A stretch of 37,204 nucleotides of DNA from Planctomycetota bacterium (GCA_029259655.1 JAJDET010000090.1:1-37204), one strand, 5' to 3'; positions 1 through 8,962 are shown, counted from the first letter of the stretch. Notes: generated by a model from the sequence alone, not told the origin. A program made the numbers and translations.

Positions 1-2
1 AG

Positions 3-728
3 GGCTTCCTGCTCGCGCGGATGTCCGCCGCGCGGCGTGTGATCGACTTGCGAGAGCAAGTCCAGCTCGACCAACGTGTCCTCAAGCAGCAACTCGTGAA
101 GATGAGCTTCTTCGCGGGCCGGGCCAAGGAGGCCGCGTCGACGGACGTGCTGACGGAGCTCCCCAATCGTCGCTACGCCGTGCGCAGGCTCCAGGAAGAG
201 TGGGCCGCCTCGGAACGGACTCGTCTCCCGCTCTCGCTGGTGATGATGGACGTGGACCGCTTCAAGCGCATCAACGACACGTACGGGCACGACGTCGGAG
301 ACCTCGTGCTGCGATCTGTCGCCGACGTACTGGAACAGGTGACTCGCAGGGACGAGGTGGCTTGTCGCTTCGGCGGTGAGGAGTTCGTGGTCATCTGCAA
401 GGACACCAGCGCGGACGAGGTCTACCTGTGCGGCGAGCGCATCAGGAAGGCCATTCGCGCGCGCGGAGCCGGCAACGCGCCGTTCAGCGACCCGGTTACC
501 GTGAGCGTCGGTGTCGCGACGCGCATCGCGGGCATGGAGAGCGTCGAGGACCTTCTGCAAGCCGCCGATCGTCTCGTGTATCTGGCCAAGGACTCGGGCA
601 GGGACCAGACCTGCGGCGACGAGGTCGAGAACGGTCCGCGCGGGACGGTTCCGGATCGGTCGGGAGGGAACGAGGAGAAAGATTCTGCCCCGAGGGACCC
701 GAAGGCCGAAGGGGACGAGGCCGCTTGA
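3..728 (+). CDS. REC-GGDEF diguanylate cyclase, 5' end missing
   Basis: The gene enters from the left edge. The first in-frame residues (GFLLAR then a linker ending NLREQV-like) match the end of the receiver domain and linker of the related protein at 1134-3086, so this is most likely the C-terminal part of a response regulator with a GGDEF output that makes cyclic di-GMP from two GTP. The GGDEF domain follows the ASTD...LPNRR entry motif. Its active-site loop is GGEEF at nt 372-386, an active-type variant. The product-binding I-site, normally RxxD, reads RRDE at the aligned position, so feedback inhibition may be altered. The last 35 or so residues are charged and look disordered. The ATG at 21 is probably internal. 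It lies 27 bp before the HPt gene and is probably in one operon with it. The domain call is secure; the missing N-terminus is inferred. Confidence 0.88.
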   Translation, partial: GFLLARMSAARRVIDLREQVQLDQRVLKQQLVKMSFFAGRAKEAASTDVLTELPNRRYAVRRLQEEWAASERTRLPLSLVMMDVDRFKRINDTYGHDVGDLVLRSVADVLEQVTRRDEVACRFGGEEFVVICKDTSADEVYLCGERIRKAIRARGAGNAPFSDPVTVSVGVATRIAGMESVEDLLQAADRLVYLAKDSGRDQTCGDEVENGPRGTVPDRSGGNEEKDSAPRDPKAEGDEAA

Positions 729-755
729 CCAACCTCTCTCGCGAGAGGATCACCC

Positions 756-1118
756 ATGCCCGAAGAAGACCCCACGATCCTCGATCACACCGTGATCGAG
801 AGCCTCCGAGAGCTCGACCCAGAGGGGGAATGCGGTCTCCTCAGCGAGCTCGTCGACCTCTTCCTGTCCGACACGCCACCGCGCATGAAGGACCTGGAGT
901 CGGCGCTCGCGTCCGGTGACGCGAAGACCGTCGAGGAAGTCGCGCACTCGCTGAAGTCCAGCTGCGGCAACCTCGGCGCAGCCCGGCTGGCGACGCTCTT
1001 CAAGGAGATCGAAGCCTTCGGTCGCGGCAAGGACCTGGCGGAAGTCCCGTCGCTGGTGGACCGCTCGAACGACGAGTTCAGGCGTGTCGAAGAGGCCCTC
1101 AAGGCCGAAGTCTCCTGA
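756..1118 (+). CDS. HPt phosphotransfer domain protein
   Basis: A 120-residue single-domain protein. The segment AHSLKSSCGNLGA has the histidine-phosphotransfer signature, with the phosphorylatable histidine at residue 64, surrounded by predicted helices typical of a four-helix HPt bundle. HPt proteins shuttle phosphate between histidine kinases and receiver domains. Here the likely partners are the receiver domains of the two flanking GGDEF proteins, since the gene sits 27 bp after one and 15 bp before the other. A purine-rich ribosome site (GAGAGGA, 6 bases before the ATG) supports the start. It overlaps a perfect palindrome CTCTCGCGAGAG at 736-747 that could hide it in a hairpin. No kinase is visible in the window. 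Confidence 0.9.
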   Translation: MPEEDPTILDHTVIESLRELDPEGECGLLSELVDLFLSDTPPRMKDLESALASGDAKTVEEVAHSLKSSCGNLGAARLATLFKEIEAFGRGKDLAEVPSLVDRSNDEFRRVEEALKAEVS

Positions 1119-1133
1119 GACGCGGGCCGGACC

Positions 1134-3086
1134 ATGGTTCGCAAGGAGTTCGACGAGCTAAGGGATTCCGGGCAGCTCCCGTCGCCTTCCGGTGTGGGCC
1201 TGAAGATCCTGAGTCTGACCCAGCGCGAGGACTGGGCGATCGACGAAATCGTCGGTGTGATCCAGACCGATCCCGCGCTAACCGGTCGGATCATCCGACT
1301 CGCCAACTCGGCTGGATCGGGCGCGACAGCGAGCATCACGACGGTCAACGACGCGGCTTTGCGTGTCGGAATCCGTTCAGTCGCGAATCTCGCGCTCGGC
1401 TTCACCCTCGTCGCCGGAAACCGGGCGGGACGCTGCGAGTCCTTCGACTACGACGAGTTCTGGGCCGACTCGCTGGCGCGCGCCGTTTGCGCCCAGGCTC
1501 TCTCCACGCAGCTCCGGCGCTCGGTCCCCACGGAAGCGTTCACCTGCGCACTCCTGTCGCACATCGGCGAGCTCGCGCTCGCTAGCGTGCACCCCTCGGA
1601 GTACGCCGCGATTCTCGAGCTCTCGAAGACCGACCCCTCGCTGGACATGCGCGTGCTCGAGACGGAGCGCTTTGCGATTCACAGCCTCGAAGTCTCGATG
1701 GCCATGATCGCGGACTGGGGACTGCCGGACTGCTTCGTCGACGCAATCGGGTATCACCAGGCAGCCGATGGCGAAGCACACACCAAGGACACGCAGGCCC
1801 AGGAGCTCATGTCTTTGCTCCGGATGGCCAGCACCTTCTCGGAGTTCTGCACGAGCGATCACGGGCAACAGGTCGCCCGTTGGCCGGAGATGGAGTTCGT
1901 CCGGAACGAGCTCGGCATGGAGGCAACCGAGTTCAGGGCCTTCTGCGAGACCGTGGGGGAATCCTGGGGCGATTGGGGGCGCATGCTCCAGATCGAGACG
2001 GCGGTCTTCCCCGCACTCGAGCATGTGGAGAAGTTGTCCAAGCGCGTCCGCAAGCGGACGAAGACCACGAGTGAGCCCGACGATCTGGATGCGGCGGACA
2101 AGTTCCGCCCGCTGCGCATCATCGCAGTGGACGACGAGTCGACCTCGCTGAAGCTCCTGCAGAGCCATCTCTCCCGGGCCGGACACGATGTCGTCGCTGC
2201 CAACAACGGGAAAGAGGCGCTGGCCCTGACCCTCGAGTGGAATCCGCACATCGTCATCAGCGACTGGATGATGCCCGAGATGGACGGCATCCAGCTGTGC
2301 AAGGCGCTGCGCCGCGCACAGCGCGCCGGCCGCAGCGTCTACTTCCTCCTCGTGACGGGGCGGGACGAGGAAGACCGCGTGGTCGAGGCCTTCGAGTCGG
2401 GCATCGACGACTACGTGTCGAAGCCATTCAACCCGAAGATCCTGCTCGCGCGCGTACGCGCCGGCCTGCGCCTCGTCAATCTCCGCGAGCAGGTCGAGCG
2501 TGAACAGAAGATCCAGGCGGAGGCCACGTCGAAGCTCGGCGTCCTCACGAGGAAGCTGCGCGAGACGGCCTCGACGGACCCGCTCACGGGCTTGCCGAAC
2601 CGGCGCTACGGGATGGAGCGGCTGGTGGAGGAGTGGGAGACCTGGCGACGCAAGCAGGAGCACTTCTCGGTCGTCATGGTCGACATCGACCACTTCAAGA
2701 AGGTCAACGACATGCACGGACACGACGTGGGAGACGTCGTGCTCGTGGAGGTCGCCAAGGCTCTGCGCGCTTCCGTGCGTGCGATCGACATCGTTGCGCG
2801 AATCGGCGGTGAGGAGTTTCTCGTCGTCTGTCCCGATACCGACGACCAGGGTGCGATCGGTTGCGGCGAGCGCATTCGCAGCGCGGTCGAGACGCTCGAG
2901 ATCCAGTCGAAGGGCTACACGGGGTCTGTCACGATCAGTGTCGGCACCGCCGGGATCACGGACGACGTCTCGGACGTCGACATGCTCATCAAGCGCGCCG
3001 ACGAAGCCGTGTATCGCGCCAAGGCGTCCGGCCGGAACCGAGTCTGCAGCTACGAAGAGACCTCGGAGGTCCGCCGGTCCGCCTAG
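1134..3086 (+). CDS. HDOD-REC-GGDEF signalling protein
   Basis: 650 residues with three modules. Residues about 15-230 form an HDOD domain (PSPSGVGLKIL start, LANSAG, then LLSHIGELAL and a WGLP segment). HDOD is related to the HD phosphohydrolase fold but lacks the full metal site and is usually a signalling scaffold. Residues about 325-445 form a receiver domain with acidic pair D333/D334, phosphoacceptor D377 in the SDWMMPEMDG motif, and conserved K430. Residues about 475-640 form a GGDEF domain with GGEEF at 558-562 and a proper RxxD I-site (RAID) five residues before it, so an active diguanylate cyclase with product inhibition is expected. The receiver presumably controls the cyclase and may be phosphorylated by the HPt protein encoded 15 bp upstream. 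The GGDEF half is clearly paralogous to the gene ending at 728. Confidence 0.93.
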   Translation: MVRKEFDELRDSGQLPSPSGVGLKILSLTQREDWAIDEIVGVIQTDPALTGRIIRLANSAGSGATASITTVNDAALRVGIRSVANLALGFTLVAGNRAGRCESFDYDEFWADSLARAVCAQALSTQLRRSVPTEAFTCALLSHIGELALASVHPSEYAAILELSKTDPSLDMRVLETERFAIHSLEVSMAMIADWGLPDCFVDAIGYHQAADGEAHTKDTQAQELMSLLRMASTFSEFCTSDHGQQVARWPEMEFVRNELGMEATEFRAFCETVGESWGDWGRMLQIETAVFPALEHVEKLSKRVRKRTKTTSEPDDLDAADKFRPLRIIAVDDESTSLKLLQSHLSRAGHDVVAANNGKEALALTLEWNPHIVISDWMMPEMDGIQLCKALRRAQRAGRSVYFLLVTGRDEEDRVVEAFESGIDDYVSKPFNPKILLARVRAGLRLVNLREQVEREQKIQAEATSKLGVLTRKLRETASTDPLTGLPNRRYGMERLVEEWETWRRKQEHFSVVMVDIDHFKKVNDMHGHDVGDVVLVEVAKALRASVRAIDIVARIGGEEFLVVCPDTDDQGAIGCGERIRSAVETLEIQSKGYTGSVTISVGTAGITDDVSDVDMLIKRADEAVYRAKASGRNRVCSYEETSEVRRSA

Positions 3087-3090
3087 CAAT

Positions 3091-3122
3091 CGGTAGGCGC
3101 GCCGGATACCGTGCGCCTGCCG
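3091..3122 (+). promoter_or_regulatory. 10-bp hairpin abutting the MFS start codon
   Basis: CGGTAGGCGC (3091-3100) pairs with GCGCCTGCCG (3113-3122): ten pairs, one a T.G wobble, with a 12-base loop. It begins 4 bases after the upstream stop and ends one base before the ATG at 3124. There is no T-tract, so it could be a weak terminator for the signalling operon or a structure gating entry to the transporter gene. Confidence 0.45.
3107..3112 (+). promoter_or_regulatory. candidate -10 (TACCGT) for MFS gene
   Basis: A TANNNT hexamer 11 bases before the ATG at 3124, in the loop of the 3091-3122 hairpin. No ribosome site is visible. It fits the short-leader pattern seen at several other genes here but is weak alone. 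Confidence 0.22.
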
Positions 3123-3123
3123 C

Positions 3124-4461
3124 ATGGCTCCCGCCGGCCGTCAACCACTCCTCGAGCGCCTCGCCCTTCACCGGCCGGAGCTGCGGGCCTGGGCGCTGTA
3201 CGACTGGGCCAACTCGGCGCTGATCACGACCGTCATCACGGCGGTGTGGCCGATCTACTTCACCGAGGTCGTCGGCGCCGATCTCGACGACGCAGCGTTC
3301 CGCCACTCGCTCGCGACGACGATTGCGCTCACCCTCGTCGCCGCCATGGCGCCGATCCTCGGTGCCGTTGCGGACTACCGCGCGGTCAAGAAGCGTTTCC
3401 TCGGTCTGTTCGCGGGCGTGGGAATCTCGGCCACGGCCTGCATGTTCCTGGTGGAGCGCGGGGACTGGATGCTCGGCATGTTGCTGTTCATCCTCGCGAA
3501 CCTCGGCGCCGCGGGCAGCTTCGTCTTCTACGACTCTTTGCTCCCGCACGTCGCGCGAGAGGGGGAGATGGATCGGGTCTCCACCGCGGGCTATGCGATG
3601 GGCTACATGGGCGGGGGCCTCCTCCTTCTCCTGAACCTGACCTGGATCGAGAACCCCGAGTGGTTCGGAATGCCGGAAGGGACCTTTCCGACGCGATTGG
3701 CATTCGTCTCGGTCGCCCTGTGGTGGGCCCTCTTCTCGATCCCGCTCTTCTTGCGCGTGCCGGAGCCGCCGCGCACGCTCGAGTCGGACGAGTCCGTCGG
3801 TTTGAACCCCTTGCGCGTCGCCGTCAGCCGTCTGCGAGAGACGTTCAGGGAGCTGCGAGGCTATCGGCAGGCGTTCCTGCTGCTGCTCGCGTTCCTCGTC
3901 TACAACGACGGGATCACGACGATCTACCGGATGGCGACGACCATCGGAGTGGAGAAGGAGTTCCGGAAGGACATCATGATCGGCGCGATCATCGCCGTGC
4001 AGTTCGTCGGGATCCCCTTCGCGTTCGGGTTCGGCGCTCTGGCCGGGCGTTTCGGGACGAAGCGCATGATCCTGCTCGGCATCGCCGCCTATGCGGGCAT
4101 CACGATCCTCGGCTACCGCATGGATACGGAGAACGAGTTCATCGCGCTCGCTGTCCTCGTCGGAATGGTCCAGGGCGGTTGCCAGGCGCTCTCACGGTCC
4201 TTGTTCGCGAGCATGATCCCCAAGCACAAGTCCGGCGAGCTCTTCGCGCTCTTCGCGGTCGGCGAAAAGTTCGCGGGCATTTTCGGGCCTCTGCTCTTCG
4301 CGGCATCGATCTGGGTCACGGGCTCCACGCAGACCGCGATCCTCTCCATCCTCGTCTTCTTCGCGGTCGGAGGCTTCCTGCTCAGCCGCGTCGACGTTCA
4401 GTCCGGGCAGCGGACGGCGCGTGAGATCGACGAGCGGATCGCGGCCGGTCAGTCGACGTAG
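3124..4461 (+). CDS. MFS transporter, UMF1/Atg22-like family
   Basis: 445 residues, highly hydrophobic, with about 12 predicted membrane spans. The motif ALYDWANSA at residues 24-32, before the first span, is the hallmark of the UMF1 (YxiO/Atg22-like) branch of the major facilitator superfamily. These are inner-membrane transporters; the yeast relatives export amino acids from the vacuole, but bacterial substrates are mostly unknown. A basic cytoplasmic loop (around residues 230-250, VSRLRETFRELRGYRQ) separates the two six-helix halves as usual. The start is fixed by an in-frame stop at 3094 and no other start codon between. The 3' end overlaps the convergent hydrolase gene by 13 bp. Nothing nearby indicates the substrate. 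Confidence 0.88.
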   Translation: MAPAGRQPLLERLALHRPELRAWALYDWANSALITTVITAVWPIYFTEVVGADLDDAAFRHSLATTIALTLVAAMAPILGAVADYRAVKKRFLGLFAGVGISATACMFLVERGDWMLGMLLFILANLGAAGSFVFYDSLLPHVAREGEMDRVSTAGYAMGYMGGGLLLLLNLTWIENPEWFGMPEGTFPTRLAFVSVALWWALFSIPLFLRVPEPPRTLESDESVGLNPLRVAVSRLRETFRELRGYRQAFLLLLAFLVYNDGITTIYRMATTIGVEKEFRKDIMIGAIIAVQFVGIPFAFGFGALAGRFGTKRMILLGIAAYAGITILGYRMDTENEFIALAVLVGMVQGGCQALSRSLFASMIPKHKSGELFALFAVGEKFAGIFGPLLFAASIWVTGSTQTAILSILVFFAVGGFLLSRVDVQSGQRTAREIDERIAAGQST

Positions 4462-6425
4462 AACGGACTCGACCACGCGAGCCCGCCGTTCTCCTGGCGG
4501 ACGCGGACGTAGAGGTAGTCCCCGGCTTCCAGCTCTGCCGCGAGCGTGGGGAGGATCACCTCCTGCTCTCCGCCGCAATCGATCGAGTAGAGCTCTCCGC
4601 TGTGGATCACGTCGACCGCCGAGAGCGGGCCCGTGCCGACCACGTGCACGCGCAGCTCGTACGTTCCGCCCTCCTCGAGGGTCGACCCCATCCTGTGACC
4701 GCTCAGCGACGCGCGCAGCAGGATACGCTCGCCGTTCGTCGCGTAGACCCTTCTCGCCCGCATCGCCTCGAGGACGCTCTCGCGTGTGAGCTCGTCGGCG
4801 AGGATCGCGGCGAGCCCACCCTGCGGACCCGCCAGGTGAGTGAGACCCGGGTGCCCGTCGTGCGAGTCTCCGCTCCCGATGAACCCGAAGCGCATTCCGC
4901 GGTCGAGCACGTCGCGGACGAAGTTCCCGGGGATGGAGCTGTAGATGCGCTGCGGCGAGTCCCGCGCCTCGCTGCTGCCGTGGACCGACATGATCTCCGT
5001 GATCGGTTCGATGACGGGGTCGGGGACGTAGCTCCAGTCGGTGCCGATCGGACCTCCGGCGGAGTGGTGGGCAAAGGTCAAAGCCTGCTGGCCGCGCAGC
5101 GCGTCCCAGAGCTGCGCCGGACTCTCCTTCTCGGGGTCCATCGAGGAATGGAGCTCTCCCTCGTCCTGGAAGTACAGCACGTGACGGTGGCCGTGAATCC
5201 AGCTCGTCCACTCGTAGCCGAGGAGCGTCACGAACCGGTTCGGCTCGTGGAACTCCTTGGTGACGCGCTGGATCTCGTCCCACATCTCCAGGTTCTGATC
5301 TATGAAGCGCACGCCCCAGTGGTCGTGATCGGTCAGCGCCACGACGTCGAGCGCGGAGACGTCGCGCGCGTATCGGAAGTAGTCCTCCGCCGTTCCCGTC
5401 CCGTCGGAGAGCTGGGAGTGGCCGTGGAGATCAGCCCACAGGACGCGGCGCGGACTCTCGCTCGCGAGCGTCGGGTTGCTCGTGTAGGAGAAATCATCCG
5501 GCGTTCCAGGTAGCGGAGGATCGAGCCGCGCGTGCAGCGTGAAGAGCCCGGTGGTCGTGATCCGTGCGTCGACGCTGGCCGTCCCGCCGCTCTCGGGTCC
5601 GAGGGGTACGCGCTCGGGAAGCTCGACTCCCTCGGGTACCTCCACGAAGACCACGTCTCCGCTCCAGTCCGGCCCGGCGTTCCCGCGGGCGTCGGTGAGC
5701 GCGAGCGCAACGCGGACTTCTTCTCCGACCGCGACCGCGGTCGGGACCGTGATCCAGAGCCCGGACGGAGGTCCCGCGACCACGTCGATCCTAGGGCACT
5801 CGTCGATGAGCTTGCGAACGCCGTCGCCGTCCCCGTCGACAGCGATCCAGAACGTCGAGCCCTTCTCGCGGAACTTGTCGGCCCGGGCTCCGACCTTGCC
5901 GGCGCCGTAGACGATCCGGATCCGCTCGCCCTCGCGCAGGGCGCGGCCGCCGATGTGGACGCCGATCAGGTTGTCTCTGCTCTCGAGAAGGTCGAGCTCC
6001 ACGCCCTCGGCCTCGGTCGTGGCCTCCGTGAAACCGGGCAGATCGTCGTAGGCGGCCTGGGGCGAATCGTCCCAGCCCCAGTAGGGCGACGTCATGAAGT
6101 ACACGACTCCGCCCAGGGCAACTCCCAGCGGGCCGGCCTCGTAGACCACCGTCCAGGCGTGGCGCGTCGAGATCATCACCTCCCGCGGACCGTCCTCGAG
6201 CCAGGCCGTCCCGCCACCGTCCGAGGCATGGCGAGGGGCTTCGAGGTCGGCGCGCAGGTTGCGGACCACGCTCACGACCGCGGTCGGCGGGAAGTGGGCG
6301 AACTCGTCGTCCACGACTGGATCTGCGCCCTCCGAACACGCGATCCACGTCCCGGCCGCAACCGCCACGCAGACGAGCGGGCCGAGGAGAGGCCGCGAGG
6401 AGGCGTGGCTCGGCTCGGGTACCAT
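4449..6425 (-). CDS. CehA/McbA-type PHP metallohydrolase lipoprotein
   Basis: 658 residues. The N-terminus has a hydrophobic export segment ending in TWIAC, so Cys30 is a plausible though atypical lipidation site; the protein is probably tethered in the periplasm or outer membrane. Residues about 325-570 form a PHP-type metal-dependent hydrolase domain: ADLHGHSQLSDG (H334, H336, D341), TDHDHW (366-370), GYEW (E405), AHHSAGG (H453/H454), and GSGDSHDGH (D520, H522). This arrangement is that of the CehA/McbA family, which includes carbaryl hydrolase, though the natural substrates of most members are unknown. The N-terminal 300 residues look like beta-rich accessory domains and include a DGDGDGV...DECP stretch (197-211) resembling a thrombospondin type-3 calcium loop. 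A short beta domain ends the protein. It is divergent from the zinc protease gene, with only 32 bp between their starts. Confidence 0.87.
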   Translation of the reverse strand: MVPEPSHASSRPLLGPLVCVAVAAGTWIACSEGADPVVDDEFAHFPPTAVVSVVRNLRADLEAPRHASDGGGTAWLEDGPREVMISTRHAWTVVYEAGPLGVALGGVVYFMTSPYWGWDDSPQAAYDDLPGFTEATTEAEGVELDLLESRDNLIGVHIGGRALREGERIRIVYGAGKVGARADKFREKGSTFWIAVDGDGDGVRKLIDECPRIDVVAGPPSGLWITVPTAVAVGEEVRVALALTDARGNAGPDWSGDVVFVEVPEGVELPERVPLGPESGGTASVDARITTTGLFTLHARLDPPLPGTPDDFSYTSNPTLASESPRRVLWADLHGHSQLSDGTGTAEDYFRYARDVSALDVVALTDHDHWGVRFIDQNLEMWDEIQRVTKEFHEPNRFVTLLGYEWTSWIHGHRHVLYFQDEGELHSSMDPEKESPAQLWDALRGQQALTFAHHSAGGPIGTDWSYVPDPVIEPITEIMSVHGSSEARDSPQRIYSSIPGNFVRDVLDRGMRFGFIGSGDSHDGHPGLTHLAGPQGGLAAILADELTRESVLEAMRARRVYATNGERILLRASLSGHRMGSTLEEGGTYELRVHVVGTGPLSAVDVIHSGELYSIDCGGEQEVILPTLAAELEAGDYLYVRVRQENGGLAWSSPFYVD

Positions 6426-6457
6426 CCGGCGCTACTTGTAGCCCTTATCGAACCACG

Positions 6458-8884
6458 ATGCGATACGCCCTCACGCTACTGGCCGTCGTTTCCTGCCGTG
6501 CGCTCCCCGACACCGATGTCGACTCCGGTGACCGGCCGCCGACGATCGCGGCGAAGACCGCGGGCATGCGCTCGATCCCCGGGTTCGTTCCGCTCTTCAT
6601 GGATGAGCTCGAGGGCCGCCTTCACGCGGTGCTCCCGGTCGAGGGCGAGTTGCTCTACGCCGTCTCGCTCCCGGGCGGTCTCGGATCGAACGACGTCGGG
6701 CTCGACCGCGGCCAGGTCGGCGACCGCAAGCTCGTTCGCGTGCGACGCGCGGGTCCGCGCGTTCTGCTCGTTCAACCGAACCTGGCCTGGCGCTCGAGCT
6801 CTCTCGAGGCCGCAGTACAACGAGCCGCGTCCGAGTCCTTCGCCGAGAGCGTCCTGTACGGGTTCGACGTCGAGGCCGAGGGGACGGGGAGCGTGCTGGT
6901 CGACGCGACCGACTTCTTCTTGCGAGACGCGCACCGCGTCGCTGCGCGGATCTCGAGCGCGGGGGAGGGGAGCTTCGAGCTCGACGCCTCACGCAGCGCG
7001 CTGGTCGACGGCGAGGGCTTCCCCGACAACTCCATCGTGGACGTCCTGCTCACCTTCAAAGGCGACGATCCCGGTCCCGAGCTCTTCACGACGGCACCCG
7101 ATCCGCGTTCGGTTTCGCTGCGCGTGAGACACTCGTTCATTCGACTGCCGGATCCCGGGTACCGCCCGCGCCCGTTCCATCCGAAGAGCGGCTTCTTCGA
7201 GCACGCCTGGCGCGATCTCTCCGCTCCCATCGACGAGTCGGTGCTGCAGCATGTGATCACCCGCCACCGCCTCGAGAAGCTCTACCCCGATCGCGCGTCG
7301 AGTCCGCCCGTCGAGCCGATCGTCTATCACGTCGACCGCGGTGCTCCCGAACCCGTGCGGACCGCCTTGCTCGAGGGGGCCCGCTACTGGGAGCCCGTGT
7401 TCGAGGCGGCAGGCTTCGAGGGCGGGTACCGGGTCGAGCTCCTCCCGGAGGGAGCTGACCCGCACGACGCGCGCTACAACGTGATCCAGTGGGTAAACCG
7501 CTCGACGCGCGGCTGGAGCTACGGCGACAGCATCATCGACCCGCGCACCGGAGAGATCCTCAAGGGACACGTGACGCTCGGGGCGCTGCGCGTGCGACAG
7601 GACGTGTTGCTCGCCGAGGGTCTCGTCTCTCCCTACGAGGACGGCGATGACCCGCGCCCCGTGGCGATGGCCCTCGCTCGCATTCGGCAGCTCGCGGCAC
7701 ACGAAGTCGGGCACACGCTCGGGCTCGCGCACAACTTCGCCGCGAGCACGTACGGTCGCGCGTCGGTGATGGACTATCCGGCGCCCCTGGTCACGGTCGG
7801 TGTCGATGGGGGCGTGGACCTGTCGGACGCGTACCGCGACGGTTGCGGTGATTGGGACGAGGCGGCGATCCGCTACGGGTACACCGACTTCGCGCACCTC
7901 GATGCGCGTTCGAGGGACCGGAACGAGGCGCGGGGCCTCGCGGAGCTCCTGGTCGAGATCGAGCAGCGCGGGCTCGAGTACCTGACGGATCGCGATGCCC
8001 GTGGTCCGGACCGCGCGCATCCGCTCGCCAACCTGTGGGACAACGGTTCGGACCCCGTCGAGCACTTCCAGGTCGAGCTCGACGTGCGCGCGGCCGCGCT
8101 CGAACGCTTCTCCGAAGCGGCGGTGAAGGAGGGGCGTCCGCTCGCGGAGCTCGAGGACGTGCTCGTCCCCGTCTACCTGCATCACCGCTATCAGCTCGAA
8201 GCGGCCGTCCGTTCGCTCGGCGGGGTCGAGTACGGCTACGCCGTTCGCGGCGAAGGAGAGGGAGGCGGCGTGACGAGCGCGCCGGCCCCCGTGCAGCGTC
8301 GGGTTCTCGAGCTCGTGATGCGGACGCTGCGGCGCGAATTCCTCGAGCTGCCGGCCGGCCTGGCCGAGCGGATCCCGCCCCGTCCACCCGGGAGTCCCGG
8401 CGGTCGCGAGCGCTTCGTGTCCGACGCGCTCCTCTTCGATCCTCTCGAGGCCGCTGCTGCATCCATCGAGATCACGCTCGACCTCCTGCTCGACCCGGCG
8501 CGAGCGGCGCGGCTCGTCGACCAGGGGCTGCGCGATCCTGCGCAGCCGTCGTTCGATGACGTGCTCGAAGCGCTCCTCGACCTCGGGTGGGGGAGTGGTG
8601 AGCGGGACTTCGACACCGGCGGAGGACCTGCGCTACAGATCGAGCTCCGTTTCCACGTCGCCCGGCACCTCATGGAGCTCTCGGCGGACGAGGAGGCGCC
8701 GGCCCGGGTTCGCGAACCGGCGCACGCCGCACTGATCCGGATCGCGGAGGTCTCCGGCGAGGGAGCGCTCCTCGTGGACGTCATCCGGCGCTTCCGGGAG
8801 GACCCGGGCATCGTGTCCGAGATCGAGGCGCCGCGCGTTCCACCGGGGTCGCCGATCGGGTGCGGAGGGAACGAGTCGCGATAG
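6458..8884 (+). CDS. exported zinc metalloprotease (metzincin-like, DUF5117-type)
   Basis: 808 residues. A short export signal runs to VVSC (Cys13), so a lipoprotein is likely. The catalytic zinc site HEVGHTLGLAH (H415, E416, H419, H425) follows the extended HExxHxxGxxH pattern of metzincins. It is followed at M438 by SVMDYP, a good Met-turn, so an active endopeptidase is expected. The long region before it (about residues 30-300) and the layout as a whole resemble the DUF5117/DUF4953 zinc-dependent metalloproteases common in Bacteroidota and Planctomycetota; I assign that family from memory of its layout. The C-terminal 350 residues are mostly helical and unassigned. It shares a very short intergenic space with the divergent PHP lipoprotein, suggesting common control. 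The start is chosen because the signal peptide begins there. Confidence 0.88.
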   Translation: MRYALTLLAVVSCRALPDTDVDSGDRPPTIAAKTAGMRSIPGFVPLFMDELEGRLHAVLPVEGELLYAVSLPGGLGSNDVGLDRGQVGDRKLVRVRRAGPRVLLVQPNLAWRSSSLEAAVQRAASESFAESVLYGFDVEAEGTGSVLVDATDFFLRDAHRVAARISSAGEGSFELDASRSALVDGEGFPDNSIVDVLLTFKGDDPGPELFTTAPDPRSVSLRVRHSFIRLPDPGYRPRPFHPKSGFFEHAWRDLSAPIDESVLQHVITRHRLEKLYPDRASSPPVEPIVYHVDRGAPEPVRTALLEGARYWEPVFEAAGFEGGYRVELLPEGADPHDARYNVIQWVNRSTRGWSYGDSIIDPRTGEILKGHVTLGALRVRQDVLLAEGLVSPYEDGDDPRPVAMALARIRQLAAHEVGHTLGLAHNFAASTYGRASVMDYPAPLVTVGVDGGVDLSDAYRDGCGDWDEAAIRYGYTDFAHLDARSRDRNEARGLAELLVEIEQRGLEYLTDRDARGPDRAHPLANLWDNGSDPVEHFQVELDVRAAALERFSEAAVKEGRPLAELEDVLVPVYLHHRYQLEAAVRSLGGVEYGYAVRGEGEGGGVTSAPAPVQRRVLELVMRTLRREFLELPAGLAERIPPRPPGSPGGRERFVSDALLFDPLEAAAASIEITLDLLLDPARAARLVDQGLRDPAQPSFDDVLEALLDLGWGSGERDFDTGGGPALQIELRFHVARHLMELSADEEAPARVREPAHAALIRIAEVSGEGALLVDVIRRFREDPGIVSEIEAPRVPPGSPIGCGGNESR

Positions 8885-8962
8885 ACCGGGCCCGGCCGGA
8901 TCCCACCAGCCCCCACCCTTCCTCCCGGGGACGGCCGGATCGCGGCGCGGTTTCCGACCTCG

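Noticed and set aside
1377..3125. A 582-codon minus-strand open frame opposite the HDOD-REC-GGDEF gene
   Set aside because: It is antisense to unmistakable receiver and GGDEF motifs and is rich in biased residues.
8893..8941. A 10-bp direct repeat CGGCCGGATC (8893-8902 and 8932-8941) before the glycosyltransferase gene
   Set aside because: Only two copies of a very GC-rich 10-mer; this can occur by chance and no operator symmetry is seen.
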